Positions 27,345 to 35,019 of a stretch of 64,000 bases of DNA are shown here, piece by piece (within the stretch, counting starts at the first letter, position 1; each line of letters begins with the position of its first letter). The translations under genes and the position numbers were made by a program. The DNA comes from Nostocoides sp. (GTDB taxonomy: Bacteria > Actinomycetota > Actinomycetes > Actinomycetales > Dermatophilaceae). Where the stretch lies: assembly GCA_016702415.1 (NCBI GenBank), contig JADJEA010000001.1, positions 1-64,000 on the forward strand. The letters are read 5' to 3'. The notes under the pieces were generated by a model. It worked only from the letters and a program-made list of their open reading frames with translations, was not told where the DNA came from and searched no databases.

Positions 27345-27396
27345 GTCGGAGGGTGAAATGTGGGTCGGAGGGTGAAATGTGGGTCGGAGGGTGGAA
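27345..27396 (-). repeat. 19-bp tandem repeats in the fruK-fruA spacer
   Basis: GTCGGAGGGTGAAATGTGG begins at 27345, 27364 and 27383; the last copy is partial. It sits about 40 bp upstream of the fruA start, within the 155-bp spacer between fruK and fruA. No coding role is seen. Confidence 0.85.
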
Positions 27397-27460
27397 CCGT
27401 GGGGCGGGGATGGGCCGTCTGCGGGTGTGAGCGGCGCCGGGCTGCGAGGAGCGCCGGGCG

Positions 27461-28408
27461 TCAGGAGGTGAGTCGGAGGCTGAGGTCGGGATCGGCCGTC
27501 ACCTGCGCCGGTATGCCGATCAGATCCTCGGGCGTCGGCACCCGGCTTCCCGGGAGGGTCACGGCCGCCGACCCCCAGGTGACCGCGGTCGCCAGCGCAC
27601 GTTCCGGCGGGGCACCGGCGGCGAGGGCGTGCAGGAGGCCGGCGAGCATGCAGTCGCCCGCGCCCACGGTGGAGAGTCGGGTCGTGATCTGGGCGCTGCC
27701 GTGGAGGAGGTCATCGGCGGTGACCAGCAGCGCGCCGTCCTTGCCCAGGCTCACCGCGACCATCTCGATGCCCGAGGAGATCAGGTCGCGGGCGGCGTCA
27801 CGGACATCGCCCAGGGTCGCCAGGGGATGCCCGACGAGTTCGGCGAGCTCCTCGTGATTGGGCTTGATCAGGTGCGGCCGGGCAGCGACGGCGGCCGCGA
27901 GCGGGGCGCCGGAGGAATCGATGGCGACCCGGGCGCCGAGGGGGCGGACGGAGGCGACGAGGGCGGCATACAGGTGCGTGGGGGCCTGCGGCGGCAGGCT
28001 CCCGCACCCGACCACCCAAGCGGCGCTCGCGGCGGCGTCGGTCGTGGCCGCGAGCAGGCCCTCGATCTCGCCGGCGGACAGGCTGGGCCCGGGTTCGTTG
28101 AGTTTGGTGGTCGTCCCGTCCGGCTCGACGACGGCGACATTCATCCGGAGGGTGCCCGCGACCGGCACGAGGCGGGTGGGCACACCGGCGCTGTCCAGCA
28201 GGGCCTCCATCAGCCGACCCTCCGGGCCGCCGACCGGGAGGATGGCGAGCGCCGACCCGCCCTGCGCGGAGAGGGCGCGCGCGACATTGACACCCTTGCC
28301 GCCGGGGTCGACGCGGCTGGACGTGGCCCGGTGGACCTCGCCACGGTCGAGCGTGTCGACGGCGATGGTGCGGTCGATGCTCGGGTTGGGGGTGAGCGTG
28401 ACGATCAT
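27461..28408 (-). CDS. fruK: 1-phosphofructokinase
   Basis: PfkB/ribokinase-family kinase that converts fructose 1-phosphate to fructose 1,6-bisphosphate. Signatures are MIVTLTPNPSIDRTI at the N-terminus, PGGKGVNVARALSAQG (about 37-52), LIKPNHEELAELVG, and the C-terminal anion-hole motif STVGAGDCMLAGLLHAL with the catalytic Asp. The length of 315 aa is typical. The start ATG overlaps the fruR stop by 4 nt (28405-28408). Its product enters glycolysis; partner genes are fruA and fruR. Confidence 0.95.
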   Translation of the reverse strand: MIVTLTPNPSIDRTIAVDTLDRGEVHRATSSRVDPGGKGVNVARALSAQGGSALAILPVGGPEGRLMEALLDSAGVPTRLVPVAGTLRMNVAVVEPDGTTTKLNEPGPSLSAGEIEGLLAATTDAAASAAWVVGCGSLPPQAPTHLYAALVASVRPLGARVAIDSSGAPLAAAVAARPHLIKPNHEELAELVGHPLATLGDVRDAARDLISSGIEMVAVSLGKDGALLVTADDLLHGSAQITTRLSTVGAGDCMLAGLLHALAAGAPPERALATAVTWGSAAVTLPGSRVPTPEDLIGIPAQVTADPDLSLRLTS

Positions 28409-29166
28409 GCGAGGACGACCTCCGGTCCGGCGGAACGAATTTCGGCGGCGACGTCCTCGTCGAGGCTGGTATCGGTGAGGAGGACGTCGATCTCGGCGAG
28501 CGAGGCGAAGCGGTGCATGTGGTCGTCGCCGGCCTTGCTGGAGTCGCTGAGGACGACGACGCGCCGGGCCGAGCCGACCATGGCGCGTTTGACGAGGGCT
28601 TCTTGCTGGTCGGGCGTGGTCAGGCCGCGGGCGACCGAGAAACCATTGGTGCCGATGAGGGCGATGTCGACGACGAGGTCGGCGAGGGCCTCGGTGGCCC
28701 AGATCCCGACCGCCGCGCCGGTGGTGCCGCGCACCCGGCCACCGATGAGATAGAGGGAGATGCCCGGGTGGCTCGCGAGGGCCGCGGCGGCGGCAACGGA
28801 GTTCGTGACGACGGTCAGGTCGCTGTCGAGGGGAAGCGACTCGACGACGGCCTGGGTCGTGGACCCGGCATCGAGGAGGACGGTGCCTTCCCGGGGGAGG
28901 TAGTCGAGGGCACGGGCGGCGATCCGACGCTTCTCGTCGGTCAGGCGGGTGACCCGAGTGGCCAGGGTCGGCTCCAACTCGAGGCGTTCGACCGGGATCG
29001 CGCCGCCGTGGACGCGCCGCAGGGTGCCCCGGCGCTCCAGGGCCGTCAGGTCGCGCCGGATCGTCTCGGTGGCCACCCCGAGCTGGTCGGCGAGCGCGAC
29101 CACTTCGACCCGGCCGGCCTCGCGGGCCTGCGCCATGATCCGCTGCTGCCGCTCCGCTGCGTACAC
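28405..29166 (-). CDS. fruR: DeoR-family regulator of the fructose operon
   Basis: The N-terminal winged helix (about 6-57: ERQQRIMAQAREAGRVEVVA, TETIRRDLTALERRGTLRRV) carries the DeoR signature. The C-terminal sugar-phosphate sensing domain shows LLDAGSTTQAVVESL, VVTNSV, IGGRVRGTTGAAVG and DIALIGTNGFS. It probably represses the operon and responds to fructose 1-phosphate or a similar effector. GTG 29164-29166 is the start. It is the first gene of fruR-fruK-fruA, and a 12-bp perfect inverted repeat lies directly upstream. Confidence 0.9.
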   Translation of the reverse strand: MYAAERQQRIMAQAREAGRVEVVALADQLGVATETIRRDLTALERRGTLRRVHGGAIPVERLELEPTLATRVTRLTDEKRRIAARALDYLPREGTVLLDAGSTTQAVVESLPLDSDLTVVTNSVAAAAALASHPGISLYLIGGRVRGTTGAAVGIWATEALADLVVDIALIGTNGFSVARGLTTPDQQEALVKRAMVGSARRVVVLSDSSKAGDDHMHRFASLAEIDVLLTDTSLDEDVAAEIRSAGPEVVLA

Positions 29167-29211
29167 GGGAACCCCTTCGTCCCTGCGCCCCCCACTGGGG
29201 CGCCGTACGAC

Positions 29212-29273
29212 CAGAAAACCACACTTTCGGCGCGATGTAAAGCGATTCGGTCACCCGATTCTGTGGTTTTCTG
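29212..29273 (-). promoter_or_regulatory. Paired operator of the fru operon
   Basis: CAGAAAACCACA (29212-29223) and its exact complement TGTGGTTTTCTG (29262-29273) are separated by 38 bp. They lie upstream of fruR and downstream of the LysR gene. Read on the minus strand, TTTACA and TTTTCT are spaced 17 bp, and the latter lies within the fruR-proximal arm, so a bound repressor would block the promoter. Assignment to FruR is by position. Confidence 0.6.
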
Positions 29274-29282
29274 CCGGCTCTC

Positions 29283-30167
29283 TCACGACGTGCTCTCGTG
29301 CAGGAGCGTCACGACGCGTCGGGCGACCGGCGATGCGGCAATGGCGTCGCGGACCAGGAGGTAGATGTGCCGCACCGGAACGGGCTCGGTCAGGGCGACG
29401 ACCCGGACATCGTCCGGGAGGTCCGTGGTCGCCAAGACCGGGAGCATGGTCACGCCGATCCCCCCGGCGACGAACGCCAGGGCGGTGTGGTGATCGGCGG
29501 CCTGGACGATATAGCGGGGGGAGAAGCCAGCCGCGGCATACGCATAGGACTGGATGACCTCGACTGCTGAGTCCGCGAAGTCGTTGGCGACGAACTCCTC
29601 GTCCCGAAACTCCGCCAGGGCCACCGCGCTCGCCTCGGCGAGCCGGTGCTTGCGGTGGACGACCATGACGAAGGGGTCGTCCACCAGGGGCAGCCGGGTG
29701 AAGCCCGACGGCACGGTCTCCCCCTGGACGGCGATCCGGACGTCGATATCCGGTTGGGAGAGAGTCGATCCGCCGGGAACGTCGTTGAGGACGAGTTCGA
29801 CCATGACGTCGGGGAACTCCTGCCGCAACGACGCGACGATCGTCGGCATCCACGCCAGGCCGGCGGACGCGAAGTGACCGATGGTCAGGTGCCCGGTCTT
29901 GCCCTCGCGCAGGTCGCGCACCAGCGCACTCAATCGGGTCAGGCTGCGCAGCGCCTCCCCGGAGGCGATCGCCAGACGCATCCCCGCCGGGGTCGGTCGT
30001 ATGCCGCGCCCCACCTTCTCCACCAGAGTCAGCCCCGTTTCCCGTTGCAGTCGGGAGACCTGCTGGCTGACCGCCGAGGGGGTCACCCGGAGTTGATCGG
30101 CCGCCGCCTGGATCGATCCGGTGGCGACGACGGAACGGAAGGTGCGCAGGCGCTGGGGGTCGAGCAT
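29283..30167 (-). CDS. LysR-family transcriptional regulator
   Basis: The N-terminal winged helix (about 1-62: RLRTFRSVVATGSIQAAADQ, TPSAVSQQVSRLQRETGLTL) is followed by a substrate-binding domain (GHLTIGHFASAGLAWMPTIV, VAGGIGVTMLPVLA). The length of 294 aa is standard. It is divergently transcribed from a 52-codon small gene. The 59-bp intergenic region contains an imperfect dyad (TTGCTTAA ... GCTAAGTAA), the usual layout for LysR control of a divergent target. The effector is unknown. Confidence 0.88.
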   Translation of the reverse strand: MLDPQRLRTFRSVVATGSIQAAADQLRVTPSAVSQQVSRLQRETGLTLVEKVGRGIRPTPAGMRLAIASGEALRSLTRLSALVRDLREGKTGHLTIGHFASAGLAWMPTIVASLRQEFPDVMVELVLNDVPGGSTLSQPDIDVRIAVQGETVPSGFTRLPLVDDPFVMVVHRKHRLAEASAVALAEFRDEEFVANDFADSAVEVIQSYAYAAAGFSPRYIVQAADHHTALAFVAGGIGVTMLPVLATTDLPDDVRVVALTEPVPVRHIYLLVRDAIAASPVARRVVTLLHESTS

Positions 30168-30226
30168 GCGGACTACTGTAAAGGGTTGCTTAACTACCTG
30201 TCAGTATTGCTCGCTTGTGCTAAGTA

Positions 30227-30385
30227 ATGACAAGGCGGATGATGGAAGACATGGACAGGCCGATCGACCGTGACTACGCCCGAATGATGAACGAACTGCG
30301 TGCAGCCAGCCAGGACTGGCACAACCCGGCGGACCCGGCCGTGCGACGCAGCTTCCTCTACCGACTCACCCACCGTCACCACTGA
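30227..30385 (+). CDS. Small basic protein divergent from LysR gene
   Basis: A 52-codon gene starting at ATG 30227, or at the internal ATG 30242. The product has DRPIDRDYARMMNELRAASQ in the middle and ends FLYRLTHRHH. It is charged and helical, with no membrane segment. Its codons are GC-rich at third positions like the neighbours. It is a plausible target of the divergent LysR regulator. No family recognised. It is supported mainly by context, codon use and the absence of any other gene in the 240-bp gap. Confidence 0.5.
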   Translation: MTRRMMEDMDRPIDRDYARMMNELRAASQDWHNPADPAVRRSFLYRLTHRHH

Positions 30386-30409
30386 CGCGAGGGTCCCGAC
30401 CGACGCGGA

Positions 30410-31291
30410 TCACCCGGTGACATCCGCGTCACCATGAGCCACCCGCCTTGCCTGGCGCGCCTCCCTGGCCGCCTGCAGGCGGGTGCTCTGTCTCACCACC
30501 CCGGGCGCGAATCGCTGCGCCCGCCACGACAATTGCGCAAACCCGCCGACGGGGATGACGGGCCGATCCCGCTCGATCCCGCGTACCGCCGCCGCGGCAA
30601 CCTCGTCCGCGGTGAGCAAGCGTGGTTGCAGCGCTTTGATATTGGCGCGGAAGCGGCCCACGGCATACGTCGGACCCGGCTCGAAGACCTCGTCGATGAG
30701 TTTGGTGTCGACATACCCCGGGCATAGGACGTTGACCTGGATGCCGTGCCGTCTCGCCTCAGCGCGCAATGCCTGCGAGAAGCCGACGACCGCCCACTTC
30801 GTCGTCGTATAGGGCGCCATCGTCGGCCCCGGGATCAACCCCGCCAGCGACGCCGTGTTGAGGATGACCCCCGCGCGCTCCCGTCCGCGCCGTTGCGCCG
30901 CCATGACGTCGTATGCCGCGCGCGCCCCCTCCACGACTCCCCTCAAGTTCACCGCGATCGCCACATCCCAGTGCCGATCGGTGGTCTCCTCGAAGGCACC
31001 GGCGAAGAGCACGCCGGCGTTATTGGCCATCAGGTCGAGCCGGCCGCGTTGGGCCGCAACGGAATCGACGAGCGCATGGACTGCGGCCGCGTCGGTGACG
31101 TCGAGTTCGGCCGCCACCGCCCGGCCTGGCCCACCGGCGGAGAGGTCCGCCGCCGCCCGCTCGGCGGCGGGATAGTCGCGGTCGGCGAGCACGGCATACG
31201 TCCCCCCGGCGACCAGGCACGCGGCCAACGCCCGCCCGATCCCGGACGCGCCGCCGGTGATGATCGCCGTACCCGGCCGGTATGCACCCAT
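30410..31291 (-). CDS. Short-chain dehydrogenase/reductase
   Basis: Classical SDR, 293 aa. The cofactor motif is TGGASGIGRALAACL (about residue 12), and an acidic residue after the second strand (LADRDYP) suggests NAD(H) preference. NNAGVLFAG is near 90. The catalytic set is Ser in LNTASLAGLIPG, with Tyr and Lys in APYTTTKWAVVGFS. A C-terminal extension of about 40 basic residues follows the core. ATG 31289-31291 starts the protein. Substrate unknown. It is divergent from the hypothetical gene at 31338. Confidence 0.88.
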   Translation of the reverse strand: MGAYRPGTAIITGGASGIGRALAACLVAGGTYAVLADRDYPAAERAAADLSAGGPGRAVAAELDVTDAAAVHALVDSVAAQRGRLDLMANNAGVLFAGAFEETTDRHWDVAIAVNLRGVVEGARAAYDVMAAQRRGRERAGVILNTASLAGLIPGPTMAPYTTTKWAVVGFSQALRAEARRHGIQVNVLCPGYVDTKLIDEVFEPGPTYAVGRFRANIKALQPRLLTADEVAAAAVRGIERDRPVIPVGGFAQLSWRAQRFAPGVVRQSTRLQAAREARQARRVAHGDADVTG

Positions 31292-31337
31292 GGACGGGAG
31301 GCTAGCGAGGGACGGGCGGGCGTGATCGGATGGGGGT

Positions 31338-33134
31338 ATGGCCACGCGCAAGCCCGGACCCCGTCGACCGCCGCACCGATCCGCAACTCGGCGGCAAACG
31401 CCGGTGCGCCGCCATGAACCGGCCCTGAGCCCCGAGTTCCAGGGCGTCCTGGAGGAGTTCCGCTCCGCATTGCGCTCCGAACCCCTGTCCGTGGCCTTCC
31501 TCGTCTCGGGCATGCTCGATCTGATGGCGTCGCCGCCGGAGGAGAACGACCTGGCGCAGCCGTCGCTCCTCGACCTCGTCGAGGCGTTCATGAGCGTCTC
31601 TGTCGCCGAGACGACCGCCGCCCTGACTGTCATCGCCACCTTGACGAATGACGAGCTGATGGCCACGCGCATCCGGCGGGAGCTGGCCGGCCGCCGGCAT
31701 CCGCTCCCGGCGGACGTCGCCGAGCTCGACCGGGTGACGATCTCCCGGACGGTGCGGATGGATGCCGGCGTGGGATCTGTCGGCGTCCGCCGCACGCCCG
31801 CGGACGCCGACCTCCTCCTCGAGCTGTCCGGCCCGGGGGTGAGGCCGATGACGCTCATCCTTCACGTCGATCACCGCTACGGCAGCCTCGTCAAGGACGC
31901 CATCCCCGTTCCCGAGGACGTCAGCAGCACGATCACGAGACTGAGCGAGATTGCCGGCCGGGACGGTATAACCCCGGTATTCACCGAGATGGAGCCCGCC
32001 GATGCGCGGGCGTGCATCGAGGGGGCGATCGCGGCATACGAGACTCTCGACCACGGACTGCCGCCCCAGGATTTCTGGCCGATCCTGCGACCCCTCGTCT
32101 GCCATCTCGTGCGTGATCTCCCGCTCGGGGGAGTCGGTTTCCCGCCGGGCGACCCCGACACCTTCATGACGTATGCCGACGAAGAGGACGACGAGGACGA
32201 CTTCGATAGCACCGACCTCGCGCACGACTTCCTCGAATCCGAGGACGGGCTGGCGCTGACCGGGAGCGAGGAGGTCGTTCACGACCTGGCCCACTCGCTG
32301 GCCACCTATGCCCTCGGACGGATGCCGGACGAACTGCGCTGGAAGCCGGACGACGTCAGGGATGTCTTGACGGAGTATCTCCCGGTCGTGGCCCCTGGCA
32401 CTGGGGAGGACTATGCGATGGTCCCGGAGGTGCTGCGGGCCTTCATCCGGTTCTGCCACGACGAGGAGGACCTGCCGCGTCCGGTGACCCGGGTTGCGCT
32501 GCAGGCGGTGGACCGGTGGCGCCCGGACTACCTTGCGGCCCAGCACGATCCGGTGGTGATGCGGAAGCGGAGCGACTTCCAGAGGGAACTCCTCTTTGCC
32601 GGGCTGGCGGATTATCGACGCGACATGGCGGTCACACTCGTCGGATCGGAGGAGGCGCTGGAGTTCCTCGACGACGAGCCCTTGCCCGATGAGGAGTTGG
32701 ACCTCGACGGGGTTGCGCCGGACATCGGCGCCCGGGTCCGGAGCGTCGGCGCCCTGGTGGATCGGGCGGTCGAGACCCTGTATCAGGGCTCCGGCCTCGA
32801 GGTCGAGCTGCGGACCGTCTGCCGGCGCATCCTGGCGAGGGTGGCGCGAGCCGATTCCGACCTCTTCCGCGGCCGGACACGCAATGAAACGGATGCTGCC
32901 GCGATCGTCTGGATTGCGGGGCGGGGGAACGAGACGCTCGGCGTGTCCGGAACGCCCCCGCTGAAGCACCTCATGGCTGCCGTGGGGGTGCGCGTGAGCC
33001 CCGCGGCGAGGGCAGGCGTGTTGCTGGACGCGATCGGTCGGCCCAAGGGGCCGTGGGGCACCGTGACCCTCGCGGACACCGACTTGCTGATCTCGGCTCA
33101 GCGGCGCTTCGTCCTGACGTTACTCGACGACTGA
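31338..33134 (+). CDS. Large hypothetical protein, acidic, unknown
   Basis: A 598-codon gene with a GGATGGGGG ribosome-binding site before ATG 31338. The first 25 residues are basic and disordered. The body is helical and acidic, with a striking acidic stretch (ADEEDDEDDFDSTDLAHDFL, about 275-295). Other recognisable-looking patches are LAHSLATYALGRMPDELRW, EVLRAFIRFCHDEEDLPRPV and the C-terminal LISAQRRFVLTLLDD. No membrane segment and no catalytic motif that I can name. It may be one of the DUF proteins seen with SEC-C or plasmid pRiA4b-like modules, but I cannot confirm that. Divergent from the SDR gene. Confidence 0.65.
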   Translation: MATRKPGPRRPPHRSATRRQTPVRRHEPALSPEFQGVLEEFRSALRSEPLSVAFLVSGMLDLMASPPEENDLAQPSLLDLVEAFMSVSVAETTAALTVIATLTNDELMATRIRRELAGRRHPLPADVAELDRVTISRTVRMDAGVGSVGVRRTPADADLLLELSGPGVRPMTLILHVDHRYGSLVKDAIPVPEDVSSTITRLSEIAGRDGITPVFTEMEPADARACIEGAIAAYETLDHGLPPQDFWPILRPLVCHLVRDLPLGGVGFPPGDPDTFMTYADEEDDEDDFDSTDLAHDFLESEDGLALTGSEEVVHDLAHSLATYALGRMPDELRWKPDDVRDVLTEYLPVVAPGTGEDYAMVPEVLRAFIRFCHDEEDLPRPVTRVALQAVDRWRPDYLAAQHDPVVMRKRSDFQRELLFAGLADYRRDMAVTLVGSEEALEFLDDEPLPDEELDLDGVAPDIGARVRSVGALVDRAVETLYQGSGLEVELRTVCRRILARVARADSDLFRGRTRNETDAAAIVWIAGRGNETLGVSGTPPLKHLMAAVGVRVSPAARAGVLLDAIGRPKGPWGTVTLADTDLLISAQRRFVLTLLDD

Positions 33135-33147
33135 GCCAGCGCCCGGG

Positions 33148-33235
33148 GTTGGCTTTCCCGGGGCGCCGGGGCTGGCCTTTCCCGGGGGCGCCCGGGACTG
33201 GCCTTCCCGGGGTCCAGGGCCGGCTTTCCCGCGGT
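33148..33235 (+). repeat. Degenerate GGC(T)TTTCCCGGG repeats
   Basis: Four GGCYTTCCCGG-type units at about 33151, 33174, 33200 and 33222 lie in the 524-bp spacer downstream of the 598-codon gene. Each is followed by a GC-rich palindromic piece such as GGGCGCCGGGG or GGGGCGCCCGGG. They could act together as a termination region. Confidence 0.55.
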
Positions 33236-33510
33236 TCACCGGAGCGATCCGGGGCCACGAATGGTGGCCCTCCGCAACTCCGCGGGGTCTGATGGCGCAT
33301 CGTGGCAGCGGGGTCTCTCCGGTGCGGAGTTCACCTCCCCGCCGCCGGGCGAAGTGCCGGCACCGGCCCACGGCCCCTGGTGCAGAGGTGCCGCTTCGGG
33401 TCCGCCGGCGCCGGCACTCGCTGCCTCGACCTTAAGAGCCCAGGTCGGTCGACGCAGGTCCCTCTTTCGACGGACACCCGTCGGTCCTCGGCACTCTCGT
33501 GTCTGCCGGC

Positions 33511-33549
33511 TTGACAGGGCTTCATTAACGATATATCTTCGAGCTATCG
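33511..33549 (+). promoter_or_regulatory. Promoter and operator of the PadR gene
   Basis: -35 TTGACA (33511-33516) and -10 TATCTT (33534-33539) are spaced 17 bp. An imperfect dyad overlaps the -10: CGATATATC (33529-33537) and GAGCTATCG (33541-33549), 7 of 9 positions symmetric. AT-rich dyads of this form are typical PadR-family operators. The gene starts about 110 bp downstream, so there is a sizeable leader. Confidence 0.7.
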
Positions 33550-33658
33550 CTGATAGCAGCGAGGCAGTCGAGCGGGGGGAACCGCCGGCGCCACCACAGC
33601 GATCCCGACGCGGCCCGGCCGCGGGGACCACACGACATACGACGAGGAGACATCCACC

Positions 33659-34693
33659 ATGTCAACGAATGACGACAACGGGCCGGAGTTCGGCCCCGAC
33701 TTCCCCTTCGACGAGGGTGCGCGCGGCTCGCGGCGCGGGCCCCATCACCACAAGCACGGCCGCCGCGGCGGCCCGGGCGAGAACCCCTTCGAGGCCTTTC
33801 TCGGCGAGGGTGGGCCGTTCGGCCCGCGCGGTCCGTTCGGCCCCCGGGGATTCTTCGGACGTGAGGGCGGCGACGTCGCCCGCGCAATCTGGGAGGCGGC
33901 CACCGCGGCCGGCTCCGGCCCGCAGGACCAGACGAGCGAACGCGACTGCGGCCCCGGCTGCGGGCGTCATGGCCACCACCACCACGGCGAGCATTCGGCA
34001 CGCGGCGAGCGCGAGGGCCACGCCGAGGGTCGTGGCGATGGTCGTGGCGAGCGGCGCCGGCGCGGACCATTCGGCGAGGGCGGCCCGCGTGGCGGAGGGC
34101 CGTTCGGCGGTCCCTTCGGCGGACCCTTCGGCCCTGGCGGCGGCCCGCGCGGTCGCGGCGGCCGGCGCGGCGGACCGCGTCGCCCTCGTGGTGACGTCCG
34201 ACTGGCAGCGCTGCTCCTGATTGCCGAGGAGTCGCGCAATGGCTATCAGATCATCGAGGAACTCTCCGCCCGCACCAGCGGCGTCTGGCGACCCAGCCCT
34301 GGCGCGGTGTATCCCGCTCTTGCCCAGCTCGAGGACGAGGGCCTGATCCAGGCCGTCGACGCCGAGGGCCGCAAGGCGTTCGCGCTGACCGAGGCCGGCA
34401 AGGCCGCGGTTGGCGAACTCGGGGATGCGCCCCGCCCCTGGGAGACCGCCACCGCTGATGCCAGCGAGGCGCTCGGGGGCCGCCCGGGTAGCCAGATGTG
34501 GGAGGCGTTCGGCCAGATGGCCATGGCCACCCGCGCCGTCGCCGCCACCCGCGACCCCGCCGCCTTGGAGGAAGCCTCCCGCGTCCTGGACGACGCCCGC
34601 CGCTCCCTCTATCGGCTCCTGGCCGACGGCCCCGCCAGCCCTCAGGACGCCCCGCAGGACTCTCCCTCGGCCTCTGACTCGGACGCCACCTGA
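33659..34693 (+). CDS. PadR-family regulator with long Gly/His-rich N-terminus
   Basis: The C-terminal half holds a PadR winged helix: VRLAALLLIAEESRNGYQII, SARTSGVWRPSPGAVYPALA, LEDEGLIQAVDAEGRKAFAL. It spans about residues 178-260, with a dimerisation helix following. The first about 175 residues are low-complexity, rich in Gly, Pro, Arg, Phe and His. They include the His-rich patches PHHHKHGRR and CGRHGHHHHGEH beside a Cys pair (CGPGCG), which could bind metal. Such N-termini occur in actinobacterial PadR proteins, but this one is long. Its promoter carries a dyad over the -10 box, so self-repression is likely. Target genes are not evident nearby. Confidence 0.85.
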   Translation: MSTNDDNGPEFGPDFPFDEGARGSRRGPHHHKHGRRGGPGENPFEAFLGEGGPFGPRGPFGPRGFFGREGGDVARAIWEAATAAGSGPQDQTSERDCGPGCGRHGHHHHGEHSARGEREGHAEGRGDGRGERRRRGPFGEGGPRGGGPFGGPFGGPFGPGGGPRGRGGRRGGPRRPRGDVRLAALLLIAEESRNGYQIIEELSARTSGVWRPSPGAVYPALAQLEDEGLIQAVDAEGRKAFALTEAGKAAVGELGDAPRPWETATADASEALGGRPGSQMWEAFGQMAMATRAVAATRDPAALEEASRVLDDARRSLYRLLADGPASPQDAPQDSPSASDSDAT

Positions 34694-34774
34694 TGGCCGG
34701 GCCGGGAGGCGTGACGGCTCTCCACGCCGCCCCGCCTCCCGGCCCCCTCGGCTCACCGTCGGCGTGCTAGGCCC

Positions 34775-34993
34775 AACTTGAACACGCCATATGGACTTGA
34801 GCATGCCAACTCTGAGCCCTAGCCCCAACTTGAACACGCCATGGGGACTTGAGCACGCCAGATATGGCGTGCTCAAGTCCGTGTGGCGTGTTCAAGTTGC
34901 AAGACGTGCTCAAGTTGCGCCGTCGGGCTGAAGTTCCCGCAGACGTGTTCAGGTTCCGCAGCCGGGCTGAAGGGTCCGCCGCCAGGCTCAAGT
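34775..34993. repeat. Array of CTTGAACACGCC units, direct and inverted
   Basis: At least nine related units lie between the convergent PadR and amidotransferase genes. AACTTGAACACGCC is at 34775 and 34827, ACTTGAGCA(C/T)GCC at 34795 and 34847. Inverted GGCGTG(C/T)TCAAGT lies at 34866 and 34885, and GACGTG(C/T)TCA(A/G)GTT at 34903 and 34942, with weaker copies to 34993. Units at 34847-34860 and 34865-34878 form a perfect 14-bp hairpin with a 4-nt loop. The spacer shows no coding sign. Confidence 0.85.
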
Positions 34994-35019
34994 CCGGGCC
35001 CCACACGCACCCTGGCTGG

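Noticed and set aside
34775..34993. CRISPR array
   Set aside because: Units are short, variable in spacing and switch orientation; no cas genes are near.
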